Shown in pieces: positions 1 to 5,842 of a DNA stretch of 7,005 bases; positions within the stretch are counted from its first letter, which is position 1; each line of letters starts with the position of its first letter. The notes beneath the pieces are model-generated. The model worked only from the letters and a program-made list of their open reading frames with translations, was not told the DNA's origin and did not search any database. Origin of the DNA: Clostridia bacterium (GTDB taxonomy: Bacteria; Bacillota_A; Clostridia; Oscillospirales; CAG-272); contig JAGBSQ010000073.1 in NCBI GenBank assembly GCA_017631775.1, positions 1 through 7,005 on the forward strand, written 5' to 3'. Both the position numbers and the translations under genes were made by a program.

Positions 1-167
1 GATTTCTAAAAAAAGTTGTTAAAAAGCAATATGGACCGGCGTCCTCGACGGTCCAAAAAAACAACTGATTTCTGCACACAAAGGCGGGCGCCCATTTTTC
101 TGCAATATCCCTAAAAATTCTATTTTGCAAAAATCCTCTTTCTGTAAAATTGCCAAACAATTTTCTA
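1..167. other. AT-rich non-coding region upstream of guaA
   Basis: I see no convincing gene here. The stretch is rich in A and T runs and holds two visible elements: a compound inverted repeat at 14-66 (listed separately) and a perfect 10-bp palindrome TTTTGCAAAA at 123-132, which lies 35 bases before the guaA -35 box. An 8-bp palindrome GGGCGCCC at 86-93 is followed by ATTTTT, but it has no room for a loop, so I do not call it a terminator. No GATase coding sequence or purine riboswitch was recognised. The end of an upstream gene could lie just left of the window. Confidence 0.5.
14..66. repeat. Compound inverted repeat (possible hairpin) upstream of the guaA promoter
   Basis: The outer arms AGTTGTT (14-20) and AACAACT (60-66) are perfect complements. 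Inside them, GGACCG (33-38) pairs with CGGTCC (49-54) around a 10-base loop. An alternative inner fold pairs GGAC/GTCC and CGTC (40-43)/GACG (47-50) around a CTC loop. The inner part is the most GC-rich patch in the first 230 bases. It lies upstream of the guaA promoter, so it is not in the guaA leader transcribed from that promoter. A run of A follows it on the plus strand, so it does not fit a rightward terminator; leftward it is followed by only a weak T tract. Its function is unknown. Confidence 0.4.
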
Positions 168-196
168 TTGACAAAAACCGCGGTTTGTGATAAAAT
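168..196 (+). promoter_or_regulatory. Sigma-70/SigA-type promoter for guaA-pspC
   Basis: A consensus -35 TTGACA (168-173) is followed by exactly 17 bases and then -10 TAAAAT (191-196), preceded by a TGn extended -10 element (TG at 188-189). This predicts a start near 203 and a leader of about 36 bases. A TATAAT at 202-207 also exists but would be 28 bases from the -35, so it is less likely to be the working -10. The match suggests strong constitutive-type expression. Confidence 0.8.
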
Positions 197-225
197 TACA
201 CTATAATTTTGAATTTCTCATTTAT

Positions 226-231
226 GGGAGG
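226..231 (+). promoter_or_regulatory. Ribosome binding site that decides the guaA start
   Basis: GGGAGG lies 8 bases before the ATG at 240 but only 2 bases before the in-frame ATG at 234. The spacing favours 240 as the real initiation codon and makes the longer form (two extra residues, Met-Val) unlikely. Confidence 0.7.
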
Positions 232-239
232 AAATGGTT

Positions 240-1223
240 ATGAATTTGCCTAACAAACGCCCCGAAAATATGGAGCGCATCACCACAAAAGCATTGGCAG
301 AAGCCTTTATTGACGAACAGGTACGCGAAATTCGCGCACAGGTAGGCGATAAAAAGGTTCTTTTGGCGCTTTCCGGTGGAGTTGACTCCTCTGTTGTTGC
401 GGCTCTTCTCATCAAGGCGATCGGCCGTCAACTTGTTTGTGTACACGTTAACCACGGTCTTATGCGCAAGGGCGAGAGCGAGCAAGTTATTCAAGTTTTT
501 GGCAAAGAGCTTGACGCCAATTTGATCTACGTAGATGCTACCGACCGTTTTCTTGACCTTCTTGCAGGTGTCTCCGAACCCGAAAAGAAGAGAAAGATCA
601 TTGGCGGCGAATTCATTAAGGTGTTTGACGAGGAGGCTTCCAAACTCGAGGGCATTTCTTTCCTCGCGCAGGGAACCATCTATCCCGATATTCTCGAGTC
701 CGACGGCGTTAAGGCGCACCACAACGTAGGCGGCCTTCCCGAAGATATGGAATTTGAACTCGTTGAGCCCGTTCGTCTGCTTTACAAGGATGAAGTTCGC
801 GTAGTAGGCGATGCATTGGGACTTCCTCACGCAATGGTTTACCGTCAACCGTTCCCCGGTCCCGGACTTGGCGTTCGTTGCCTTGGCGCAATTACGCGCG
901 ACCGTCTGCACGCTCTCCGCGAAGCAGATGCCATTTTGCGCGAAGAGTTTGACAAAAACGGACTTGCAGGCAAGGTTTGGCAATATTTTATTGCAGTACC
1001 CGATTTCAAGAGTGTTGGCGTACGCGACGGCAAGAGATACGAGGGCTGGCCCGCCATCATTCGTGCGGTCAACACCACCGATGCTATGAGCGCAACCATC
1101 GAAGAAATTCCATATGCGCTCCTGCACCACATCACAAACCGCATCACCACCGAGGTAGAGGGCATCAACCGTGTTTTGCTTGACCTGACCCCGAAGCCGG
1201 TTGGCACCATCGAGTGGGAATAA
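240..1223 (+). CDS. guaA: GMP synthase ATP-pyrophosphatase subunit, stand-alone (no amidotransferase domain)
   Basis: Converts XMP to GMP using ATP and ammonia, the last step of guanine nucleotide synthesis in the cytosol. The 327 residues carry the PP-loop SGGVDSS (45-51), AQGTIYPD (143-150), HHNVGGLPED (160-169), RQPFPGPGLGVR (202-213) and the family C-terminus KPVGTIEWE (319-327). Together these cover the N-type ATP-PPase and C-terminal dimerisation domains in full. The usual bacterial enzyme is about 510-525 residues with a class I glutamine amidotransferase domain in front. That domain is absent here, and nothing like it is encoded in the 239 bases upstream. The layout resembles the archaeal two-subunit enzyme. 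The glutaminase may be encoded elsewhere, the protein may use free ammonia, or the genome may also hold a full-length GuaA. Start chosen from the ribosome binding site. PspC gene follows after 19 bases, probably co-transcribed. Confidence 0.93.
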   Translation: MNLPNKRPENMERITTKALAEAFIDEQVREIRAQVGDKKVLLALSGGVDSSVVAALLIKAIGRQLVCVHVNHGLMRKGESEQVIQVFGKELDANLIYVDATDRFLDLLAGVSEPEKKRKIIGGEFIKVFDEEASKLEGISFLAQGTIYPDILESDGVKAHHNVGGLPEDMEFELVEPVRLLYKDEVRVVGDALGLPHAMVYRQPFPGPGLGVRCLGAITRDRLHALREADAILREEFDKNGLAGKVWQYFIAVPDFKSVGVRDGKRYEGWPAIIRAVNTTDAMSATIEEIPYALLHHITNRITTEVEGINRVLLDLTPKPVGTIEWE

Positions 1224-1242
1224 TTTTAAAGGAGTATCAACC

Positions 1243-1431
1243 ATGGAAAAAAGGCTGTATAAATCGAACAAGGATAAAAAGATCGACGGCGTTTGTGCCG
1301 GTATTGCAGAATACTTTAACATCGATCCTACTCTCGTACGCTTGGGCGCTGTTTTGCTGACCTGCATTGCAGGTGGCGGTCTGCTGGCTTACATTATTTG
1401 CGCCCTTGTTATTCCGCGCGACCCCAACTAA
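1243..1431 (+). CDS. Small PspC-domain membrane protein
   Basis: A 62-residue protein that is essentially one PspC domain. Its basic N-terminus (KRLYKSNKDKK, 3-13) is followed by the typical DGVCAGIAEYFNIDPTLVR segment (15-33) and a single hydrophobic membrane segment (about 34-57), ending IPRDPN. PspC domains occur in phage-shock and envelope-stress proteins of many bacteria; this minimal form is common in Gram-positives and its exact job is not settled. It probably sits in the cytoplasmic membrane. AAGGAG at 1229-1234 stands 8 bases before the ATG, which supports this start; a longer in-frame reading from a TTG at 1201 would run back into the end of guaA and lacks a ribosome binding site. 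Likely in an operon with guaA, ended by the terminator just downstream. Confidence 0.9.
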   Translation: MEKRLYKSNKDKKIDGVCAGIAEYFNIDPTLVRLGAVLLTCIAGGGLLAYIICALVIPRDPN

Positions 1432-1448
1432 AAACAAATGATAAAAGA

Positions 1449-1490
1449 GATCCCCGTGTCACAGGACACGGGGATCGTTTTTTTTCTTTT
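1449..1490 (+). terminator. Intrinsic terminator between convergent genes
   Basis: A perfect 12-bp stem, GATCCCCGTGTC (1449-1460) with GACACGGGGATC (1465-1476), closes an ACAG loop and is followed by eight T (1478-1485) and then CTTTT. It ends the guaA-pspC transcript. Read leftward, the same hairpin is followed by a weaker TCTTTTAT tract, so it probably also stops the minus-strand lipoprotein gene, whose stop codon ends only 5 bases away. Confidence 0.93.
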
Positions 1491-1494
1491 TGAA

Positions 1495-4400
1495 TTACTT
1501 TTTGCTAAAAGTAATGGTTGCATAGTCATCGGTGAGGGCATCGATCCGGAAGGTATAACCCAGCTCGTCGCCATAGTCATCGGTAACAGAGGGGAGGGTA
1601 TCTCCTACAACGTAGGTGTAGGTGTCTTCTGCCGAACGAACGTATTCTATCAAATTTTCGGTCGATCCTTCCTGTCCGTTGTTGTCATTGTAAATAAAGT
1701 AGTAGATTTCACCGTTTACGTCTTGTGCAAAAAAAGCGGCGTTGACGTGGTAAACCACAATTCCGCTACGTGCAAAAAATCCGCCCTTACCGGTATTAAG
1801 TCCAGCATCCTTGTAATAAATTATTACATAATACTCTTGGTAAGCGCCAAGGGCATTGCTCCAGTTGTTTGCCAAAATAACGGTTTCACCGTTTTTATCA
1901 AATGCACCAAGGTTTATCGTAACGCTTGTTGAGGTTACGATTAACTTGGAGGAGGTTATCCAACCGTAGTTGAATTTTGTATAAGGATTGTGGTCGCCCA
2001 TCATGCTATCCATCATATCTAATCCGCTCATGGGATGATTTTGATGGGAAGTATCGTAGTAATCCTCGGCACCGAGAATGTGGCTGAATTCGTGAATAAA
2101 AGCATGCGTGTTGAGAGGATTAGAATTGTTATAATTGGTGTTTCCTTCTTCATCGTATCCTTCAAACATAAAGTCATACGCGATCCAAACGTAATCGTTT
2201 GCGCTAACGCCATCGTATTCGTAGTAGTTTTCCTTTGCGTCGGTGTAAATGTTCCAATATCTGTACGCCCAATGGAAGTCATCGTCACCAATCTCAAGTG
2301 TGTTTACCATTACCACGGCATCAATAATGCCATTGCTGTCGCTATCAAAGTCAGAAAGATCCATAACGGTTGCAAGGTAGGCAAGCGCTTCGTCAAGAAT
2401 GAGCTGGTCGCCAATGGGAACGTTTTGACCGTAATAATTGTAGGTTGCTTCTTCGTAGTAGTCGCTATCGTTTTTGGGGCGGAACCAGCTATCGAGCACC
2501 GTTATATCAAGATTGAGCTGTTCGTAGCTGGAAACAAGGAAGTAATCGTGAACCGAATAATAGGGAAGCTCAACACCGTTAAAAATTCTTTCAATATTGG
2601 CAATTGTGTAGCCTTTGCTTGCGGCAGTAATGTCGGAGAATTCAACGGGAATAACAAGCACTGCAGGGCTACCGGTAGTAGGGCAGCCATCTATGTAATA
2701 TCCTTGGTCGGTAACGTTTTGAATGTACTCGCTTTGGGTAAAGTCAAGGTCATAAACGCCGTCGCTGTCTTGAGGGAGGCCGTTGCCTTCGTTGGTGATA
2801 AATTCGTATTCGTTATCAGTATCGGTGTCGGTGTCGGTGTCGGTGTCACCCCAATCGTTGCCGTCCTTGCCCTCATCAAGGGTATAAACATAAATATCAA
2901 CAATGTAATTGCCTTCATCATCGGCATAGCGGCTCAAGTCGACATAAACGTCACCCATGGAGTAATAGTACCACGTGTCGCCGTATTCGTCTATATCACT
3001 TCCGTCATAGGAATAAGAGGAAAAGAGAGAACGGTATGTCGAAAATTCGCTTGCTGTGTTGCCGTAGGTGTAAAAATTTAAGCCGGTTTCGTTTTCGAGC
3101 GTATATTCTTCAACGTGATATTCATTGTTGGAAAGGAAGGGGATTACAAAGCCGAAGTAGTCGTTAAAGAGTTCTTTTTCGCTGCCTGTAAATGAGGTGT
3201 AAAGGCGGTTGGATGTGTCACCTTGATTGTCGTCCTGGTTGCCGCTGGCAGGGTCAACCTTTACAACGAATACGTAAATGCTGGAGTTATAGGTTGCCAT
3301 TTCGATGGTGCCGTCATAGTTTTTGATATAGCCGTATGCGGTGATGGTGTCTCCAACTTCAAAACCTGTAATGCCTTCTCCCATATTGATGGTGTAAATG
3401 AGCATTTCGGTTACACCGTCGGTAAAGTAAACGTTTTTATAATAGTTGCCGGTTTGACCGATTTTGGTTACTTTTCCCTTGATGTAAAAAGGCTCGGCAG
3501 AGCTTTCGTTATTTGCCAGATTTGCACATACGGTGTGCGCATAAGTGGTAGAAACAGGAGAGTTCAGCGTGCCGTAATTGATCTCGGAGGTGTCGGGATC
3601 GGTCTCGCCATCGCCTTCGTTGCCGCTATTGTTGCCGGCAACTGTGTAAACGTAAATATCAACAACGTAAACGCCGTGATCATCGACGTAACGGCTCATG
3701 TCGATATAGACGTCACCCTTTGAATAGAAGTACCATGTGTCGCCGTAATCATCTATATCGCTTCCTTCACTTGTATAAGCGGAGAAGAGGGAGCGGTATG
3801 CATCAAATTCAGCTTGTGTATTTTCATAGGTGTAGAAGTTTATGCCAATCTCGTCTTCAAATTCGTACTCCTCAACGAAGTATTTGTTGTTGGAAATGAA
3901 GGGAATAACAAAGCCGAAATAATCAGCAAAAAGTGCTTTTTCTTCAGATGTGAAATCGGTGAAAAGGAATGTGGGATCTTCGGGGGGTGCGTTTTGTTTT
4001 ATTATGGTGCGACCAACCATTTCGATGGTGCCTTGGTAGTTCATGATGTGCCCACTCACCAAAATGGTTTCTCCAACCTGTAAGTCAGAAAAGTCTACGT
4101 AAACGGGGAAGTAGATGCGAAGTTCTGTTCTGCCGTCGGTAAAATACGCGTTTCTGGTCGCCTCAACAACTTTAGTTACTGTTCCTATAACGTAAAATCC
4201 ATTTGCGGAGATTTCATCAAGCGTATAATTTGCGCACACGCTGTATGCATAAGTAACGGATACGGGATCGAAAACAGTACCGTAGTTGATCTCGACTTCG
4301 GGAATGGTAGTGCCGGCATCGGGCTTTGTTTCCTCGGGTTCTTTTTTTGGATCCTCGGCTTCGGGCGTTGATGTTTCTGTTTCGTTTGAGGCGGTAGTGC

Positions 4401-4527
4401 CATACCCTTTGTCAACGGTGTCAACAATCAGCTTTTCGATTTTTGCAATGTATTCTTGAAGCTCGCAAGAAGTCAGCAGGGTCAGCATCAAGAACAAGGA
4501 TAAAAGCAAACAGATTATTTTCTTCAT
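1495..4527 (-). CDS. Secreted M6-type (InhA-like) metallopeptidase lipoprotein with duplicated OB-fold/109-residue modules
   Basis: Predicted surface-anchored zinc protease of 1010 residues. A lipoprotein signal (hydrophobic core 4-18, lipobox LTSC with lipidated Cys21) leads into a Thr/Glu/Pro-rich spacer (about 43-76). Two tandem units follow (79-296 and 315-550), each an OB-fold-like domain (pattern VGxTIxxxGxIxNYxGTIEM at 151-170 and 391-410) plus a 109-residue module I cannot name. An Asp-Thr run (561-571) links to the peptidase domain (about 590-870): HEFSHILGAEDYYD (812-825) supplies the HExxH zinc/catalytic site, DSDSNGIID (728-736) looks like a calcium loop, and MMDSMMGDHNPYTKFNYGW (838-856) fits the Met-turn and following M6 segment. 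The rest (860-1010) is a probable beta-rich C-terminal domain. The start at 4527 is preferred: TCCTCC (plus strand 4538-4543) gives a ribosome binding site 10 bases upstream, while the in-frame ATG at 4545 overlaps it. Substrate unknown; M6 relatives degrade host or extracellular proteins. Confidence 0.9.
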   Translation of the reverse strand: MKKIICLLLSLFLMLTLLTSCELQEYIAKIEKLIVDTVDKGYGTTASNETETSTPEAEDPKKEPEETKPDAGTTIPEVEINYGTVFDPVSVTYAYSVCANYTLDEISANGFYVIGTVTKVVEATRNAYFTDGRTELRIYFPVYVDFSDLQVGETILVSGHIMNYQGTIEMVGRTIIKQNAPPEDPTFLFTDFTSEEKALFADYFGFVIPFISNNKYFVEEYEFEDEIGINFYTYENTQAEFDAYRSLFSAYTSEGSDIDDYGDTWYFYSKGDVYIDMSRYVDDHGVYVVDIYVYTVAGNNSGNEGDGETDPDTSEINYGTLNSPVSTTYAHTVCANLANNESSAEPFYIKGKVTKIGQTGNYYKNVYFTDGVTEMLIYTINMGEGITGFEVGDTITAYGYIKNYDGTIEMATYNSSIYVFVVKVDPASGNQDDNQGDTSNRLYTSFTGSEKELFNDYFGFVIPFLSNNEYHVEEYTLENETGLNFYTYGNTASEFSTYRSLFSSYSYDGSDIDEYGDTWYYYSMGDVYVDLSRYADDEGNYIVDIYVYTLDEGKDGNDWGDTDTDTDTDTDNEYEFITNEGNGLPQDSDGVYDLDFTQSEYIQNVTDQGYYIDGCPTTGSPAVLVIPVEFSDITAASKGYTIANIERIFNGVELPYYSVHDYFLVSSYEQLNLDITVLDSWFRPKNDSDYYEEATYNYYGQNVPIGDQLILDEALAYLATVMDLSDFDSDSNGIIDAVVMVNTLEIGDDDFHWAYRYWNIYTDAKENYYEYDGVSANDYVWIAYDFMFEGYDEEGNTNYNNSNPLNTHAFIHEFSHILGAEDYYDTSHQNHPMSGLDMMDSMMGDHNPYTKFNYGWITSSKLIVTSTSVTINLGAFDKNGETVILANNWSNALGAYQEYYVIIYYKDAGLNTGKGGFFARSGIVVYHVNAAFFAQDVNGEIYYFIYNDNNGQEGSTENLIEYVRSAEDTYTYVVGDTLPSVTDDYGDELGYTFRIDALTDDYATITFSKK
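2812..2847 (-). repeat. Hexanucleotide repeat coding for an Asp-Thr linker
   Basis: Six 6-base units, four of them perfect GGTGTC on the plus strand (2824-2847) and two degenerate (2812-2823). On the coding strand they read GACACC and give alternating Asp-Thr (residues 561-571). The run sits between the second repeat unit and the protease domain. Slippage in 6-base steps would lengthen or shorten this linker without breaking the reading frame. Confidence 0.85.
2878..4293 (-). repeat. Tandem intragenic duplication of a two-domain cassette
   Basis: Unit 1 occupies 3640-4293 (residues 79-296) and unit 2 occupies 2878-3585 (residues 315-550), separated by an 18-residue Gly/Asp/Glu-rich linker. 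Both begin EINYGT, pass through an OB-fold-like domain that differs by small insertions, and end in a 109-residue module. The two modules (188-296 and 442-550) align without gaps; by hand I count 76 of 109 identical residues, about 70 percent. The OB parts are more diverged but share the VCAN, YFTDG and NYxGTIEM motifs. Confidence 0.9.
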
Positions 4528-4537
4528 ACAAACGCTA

Positions 4538-4543
4538 TCCTCC
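4538..4543 (-). promoter_or_regulatory. Ribosome binding site for the M6 lipoprotein gene
   Basis: The coding strand reads GGAGGA here, 10 bases before the ATG at 4527. An upstream in-frame ATG at 4545 overlaps this site and would add six residues (MEDSVC) ahead of the Met-Lys-Lys start of a normal lipoprotein signal peptide. This favours 4527. Confidence 0.75.
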
Positions 4544-4562
4544 ATCTGTTTTGGTATTTACC

Positions 4563-4591
4563 ATTGTAGCACTTCACAAAAAAGAAATCAA
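4563..4591 (-). promoter_or_regulatory. Promoter for the M6 lipoprotein gene
   Basis: On the minus strand, -35 TTGATT (4591-4586) is followed by a 17-base spacer and -10 TACAAT (4568-4563), with a TGC extended -10 element directly before it. This gives a leader of about 30 bases ahead of the ATG at 4527. Confidence 0.7.
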
Positions 4592-4669
4592 GGCATTTTT
4601 ATATTTTTTATGTCTCTTTTTGCAAATAATCAGCGGTTTTTCATTTTTTGCAAAATTTTCCCACGCCTA
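4592..4669. other. Spacer between divergent promoters with a repeated TTTTGCAAA element
   Basis: This AT-rich stretch separates the -35 boxes of the leftward lipoprotein promoter and the rightward ASCH-HAD promoter. It carries TTTTTGCAAA twice (4617-4626 and 4645-4654); the second lies in a perfect palindrome TTTTGCAAAA (4646-4655). The two copies are 28 bases apart in the same orientation. The exact palindrome occurs again at 123-132 before guaA. It could be an operator or simply intrinsically bent AT-rich DNA. Confidence 0.4.
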
Positions 4670-4698
4670 TTGCGTTTCTTTTGGATTTGTGATATAAT
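4670..4698 (+). promoter_or_regulatory. Promoter for the ASCH-HAD gene
   Basis: -35 TTGCGT (4670-4675), a 17-base spacer and a consensus -10 TATAAT (4693-4698) preceded by a TGA extended -10 element. Predicted start near 4705, giving a leader of roughly 78 bases that contains nested inverted repeats. Confidence 0.75.
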
Positions 4699-4710
4699 AG
4701 CGATATGCCG

Positions 4711-4767
4711 TTGAGCGAGGCGTGCAAAACTCGTTTTTTTGATGCACGTTATTGAAAAAACGCTCAA
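4711..4767 (+). promoter_or_regulatory. Structured 5' leader of the ASCH-HAD mRNA
   Basis: Two nested perfect inverted repeats lie between the promoter and the ribosome binding site: TTGAGCG (4711-4717) with CGCTCAA (4761-4767), and inside it CGTGCA (4721-4726) with TGCACG (4743-4748). A competing short hairpin, CGAG (4716-4719) with CTCG (4730-4733), is directly followed by seven T (4734-4740) like a weak attenuator; it uses bases from both longer stems, so the folds exclude each other. No known riboswitch class was recognised. The ligand or trigger, if any, is unknown. Confidence 0.4.
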
Positions 4768-4782
4768 ATTGAAGGAACGAAA

Positions 4783-5793
4783 GTGATAAAAATGACTCAC
4801 CAAATGAATCTGAATGCTGCTCCGTTTGAAATGATCGAGCAGGGAATCAAAACAATCGAACTCCGCTTGTGGGATGAAAAACGCAGCCTGATAAAGGCGG
4901 GCGACGAAATCGTGTTTGTGCAGACCGAAGATCCTGCCCGCACCTTGCGCGCTCGTGTGCTGGCGCTGCACCGTTTTTCCTCTTTTGAGGAGCTTTACCG
5001 CGGCCTGTCGCTCACTAAATGCGGCTACACCGACGAGGACGTTGCCACCGCAGACCCCTCGGGTATGGACTTTTATTACAGCAAAGAAAAGCAAGCGCAA
5101 TATGGCGTTGTCGGCATTGTAATTCAACTCCTTCCTAAGATTTGTATTTTCGACCTTGACGGCACGGTTCTCGATACCGTTGGCAGCATTGCGCACTTTG
5201 GAAATCTCGCCCTCGAGCATCATGGAATCAAGGCGATCGACGAGAAGGAATACAACCGTTTTGCAGGGGACGGTGCTAAAAATCTCATTACCAGAATGCT
5301 GAATTACCACGCCTGCTACAGCGATGATCTGCATGCCTCGGTGTTCAAAATTTACAACGAAATGTACAATGCGGACGTCACCTGCAAAACCGTTATTTTT
5401 GACGGATTGAAGGAGGTCCTTGACCGCCTCAAACGCCTGGGATATCGCTTTGTCATTGTCTCCAACAAGCCGGATTTTGCCGCAAAGACCGTTGCAAATG
5501 CACTGTATGGAGAAGGATATTTTGAGCGTGTTGTCGGCCAAAAGGAGGGCAGTGCTCTCAAGCCAAATCCCGGTGAGGTCTTTGCCGTTATGCAGGCGCT
5601 CGGAGCCGATGCAGAGGATTGTGTTTACGTAGGCGACACCGACACCGATATGCTGACGGGCAAGAATGCAAATTTGTATACGATCGGTGTTCTTTGGGGC
5701 TTCCGCGACCGCGCAGAATTGGAGGCTTCCGGGGCAGATGCCGTTGTGGCAACCCCCGAGGAGCTGTTTTTGGAAATCACCAAGCAAATATAA
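4783..5793 (+). CDS. ASCH domain fused to a HAD-family phosphatase
   Basis: A 336-residue cytosolic protein with no signal peptide. Residues 5-117 form an ASCH domain (PUA-like fold, suspected RNA or modified-nucleotide binding), with GIKTIELR (21-28) and AGDEIVF (39-45) matching the family's G-K-x-x-E-x-R and GD motifs. Residues 119-336 form a complete phosphoglycolate-phosphatase-like HAD hydrolase: motif I FDLDGT (Asp124, Asp126), a C1 helical cap (about 135-205), motif II VSN (Ser227), motif III Lys260 in LKPNP, and motif IV GDTDTD (Asp285, Asp289). All catalytic residues are present, so it is predicted to hydrolyse a phosphate ester; the substrate is unknown. The join (IQLLPKICIFDLDG) is in frame without a stop. 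GTG start: AAGGA at 4772-4776 is 6 bases away, whereas the ATG at 4792 is 15 away. Monocistronic between its own promoter and terminator. Confidence 0.87.
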   Translation: MIKMTHQMNLNAAPFEMIEQGIKTIELRLWDEKRSLIKAGDEIVFVQTEDPARTLRARVLALHRFSSFEELYRGLSLTKCGYTDEDVATADPSGMDFYYSKEKQAQYGVVGIVIQLLPKICIFDLDGTVLDTVGSIAHFGNLALEHHGIKAIDEKEYNRFAGDGAKNLITRMLNYHACYSDDLHASVFKIYNEMYNADVTCKTVIFDGLKEVLDRLKRLGYRFVIVSNKPDFAAKTVANALYGEGYFERVVGQKEGSALKPNPGEVFAVMQALGADAEDCVYVGDTDTDMLTGKNANLYTIGVLWGFRDRAELEASGADAVVATPEELFLEITKQI

Positions 5794-5799
5794 AAAATC

Positions 5800-5825
5800 G
5801 GGTGACCGCAAGTCACCCTTTTTTT
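5800..5825 (+). terminator. Intrinsic terminator after the ASCH-HAD gene
   Basis: Stem GGGTGAC (5800-5806) with GTCACCC (5812-5818), loop CGCAA, then seven T (5819-5825), starting 7 bases after the stop codon. An A run (5792-5797) on the other side makes it able to act leftward too. Confidence 0.9.
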
Positions 5826-5842
5826 ATGCCCTTTTAGGGCAT
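5826..5842. repeat. Second hairpin directly behind the terminator
   Basis: ATGCCC (5826-5831) and GGGCAT (5837-5842) are perfect complements around TTTTA, beginning at the base after the terminator T run. No T tract follows on the plus strand. Leftward, the complementary strand of 5819-5825 is a run of A, so it is not a leftward terminator on its own either. It may be a back-up pause or an RNA end-protecting structure, or chance. Confidence 0.45.

Noticed and set aside
86..93. GGGCGCCC followed by ATTTTT as a terminator of a left-hand gene
   Set aside because: The palindrome leaves no loop, and moving the arms apart leaves a stem of only about 3 bp, too weak to call.
202..207. TATAAT as the guaA -10 box
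   Set aside because: It is 28 bases from the TTGACA, whereas TAAAAT at 191-196 has perfect 17-base spacing and a TGn extension.
1..239. Purine riboswitch in front of the GMP synthase gene
   Set aside because: The predicted guaA leader is only about 36 bases, and I see none of the conserved purine-aptamer core in the whole upstream stretch.
222..1367. A 381-codon open frame on the minus strand opposite guaA and pspC
   Set aside because: It lies antisense to two genes with clear family motifs, has no ribosome binding site or recognisable domain, and such frames arise from the codon bias of the true strand.
1438..1932. A 164-codon plus-strand frame starting before the convergent terminator
   Set aside because: It reads through the terminator hairpin and T run and then antisense through the lipoprotein gene; no ribosome binding site precedes it.
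2812..2847. Short tandem units as a CRISPR array
   Set aside because: The units are 6 bases with no spacers and encode an in-frame Asp-Thr linker.
2035..3081. A 348-codon open frame on the plus strand opposite the M6 protease domain
   Set aside because: It is a mirror of the strongly biased lipoprotein gene; the product is a Val/Ile-rich sequence with no motif, and the opposite strand encodes HEFSH and other M6 signatures.
4630..5811. A 393-codon open frame on the minus strand opposite the ASCH-HAD gene
   Set aside because: It overlaps the ASCH-HAD gene, its promoter and its leader, and it has no recognisable domain or start signal.
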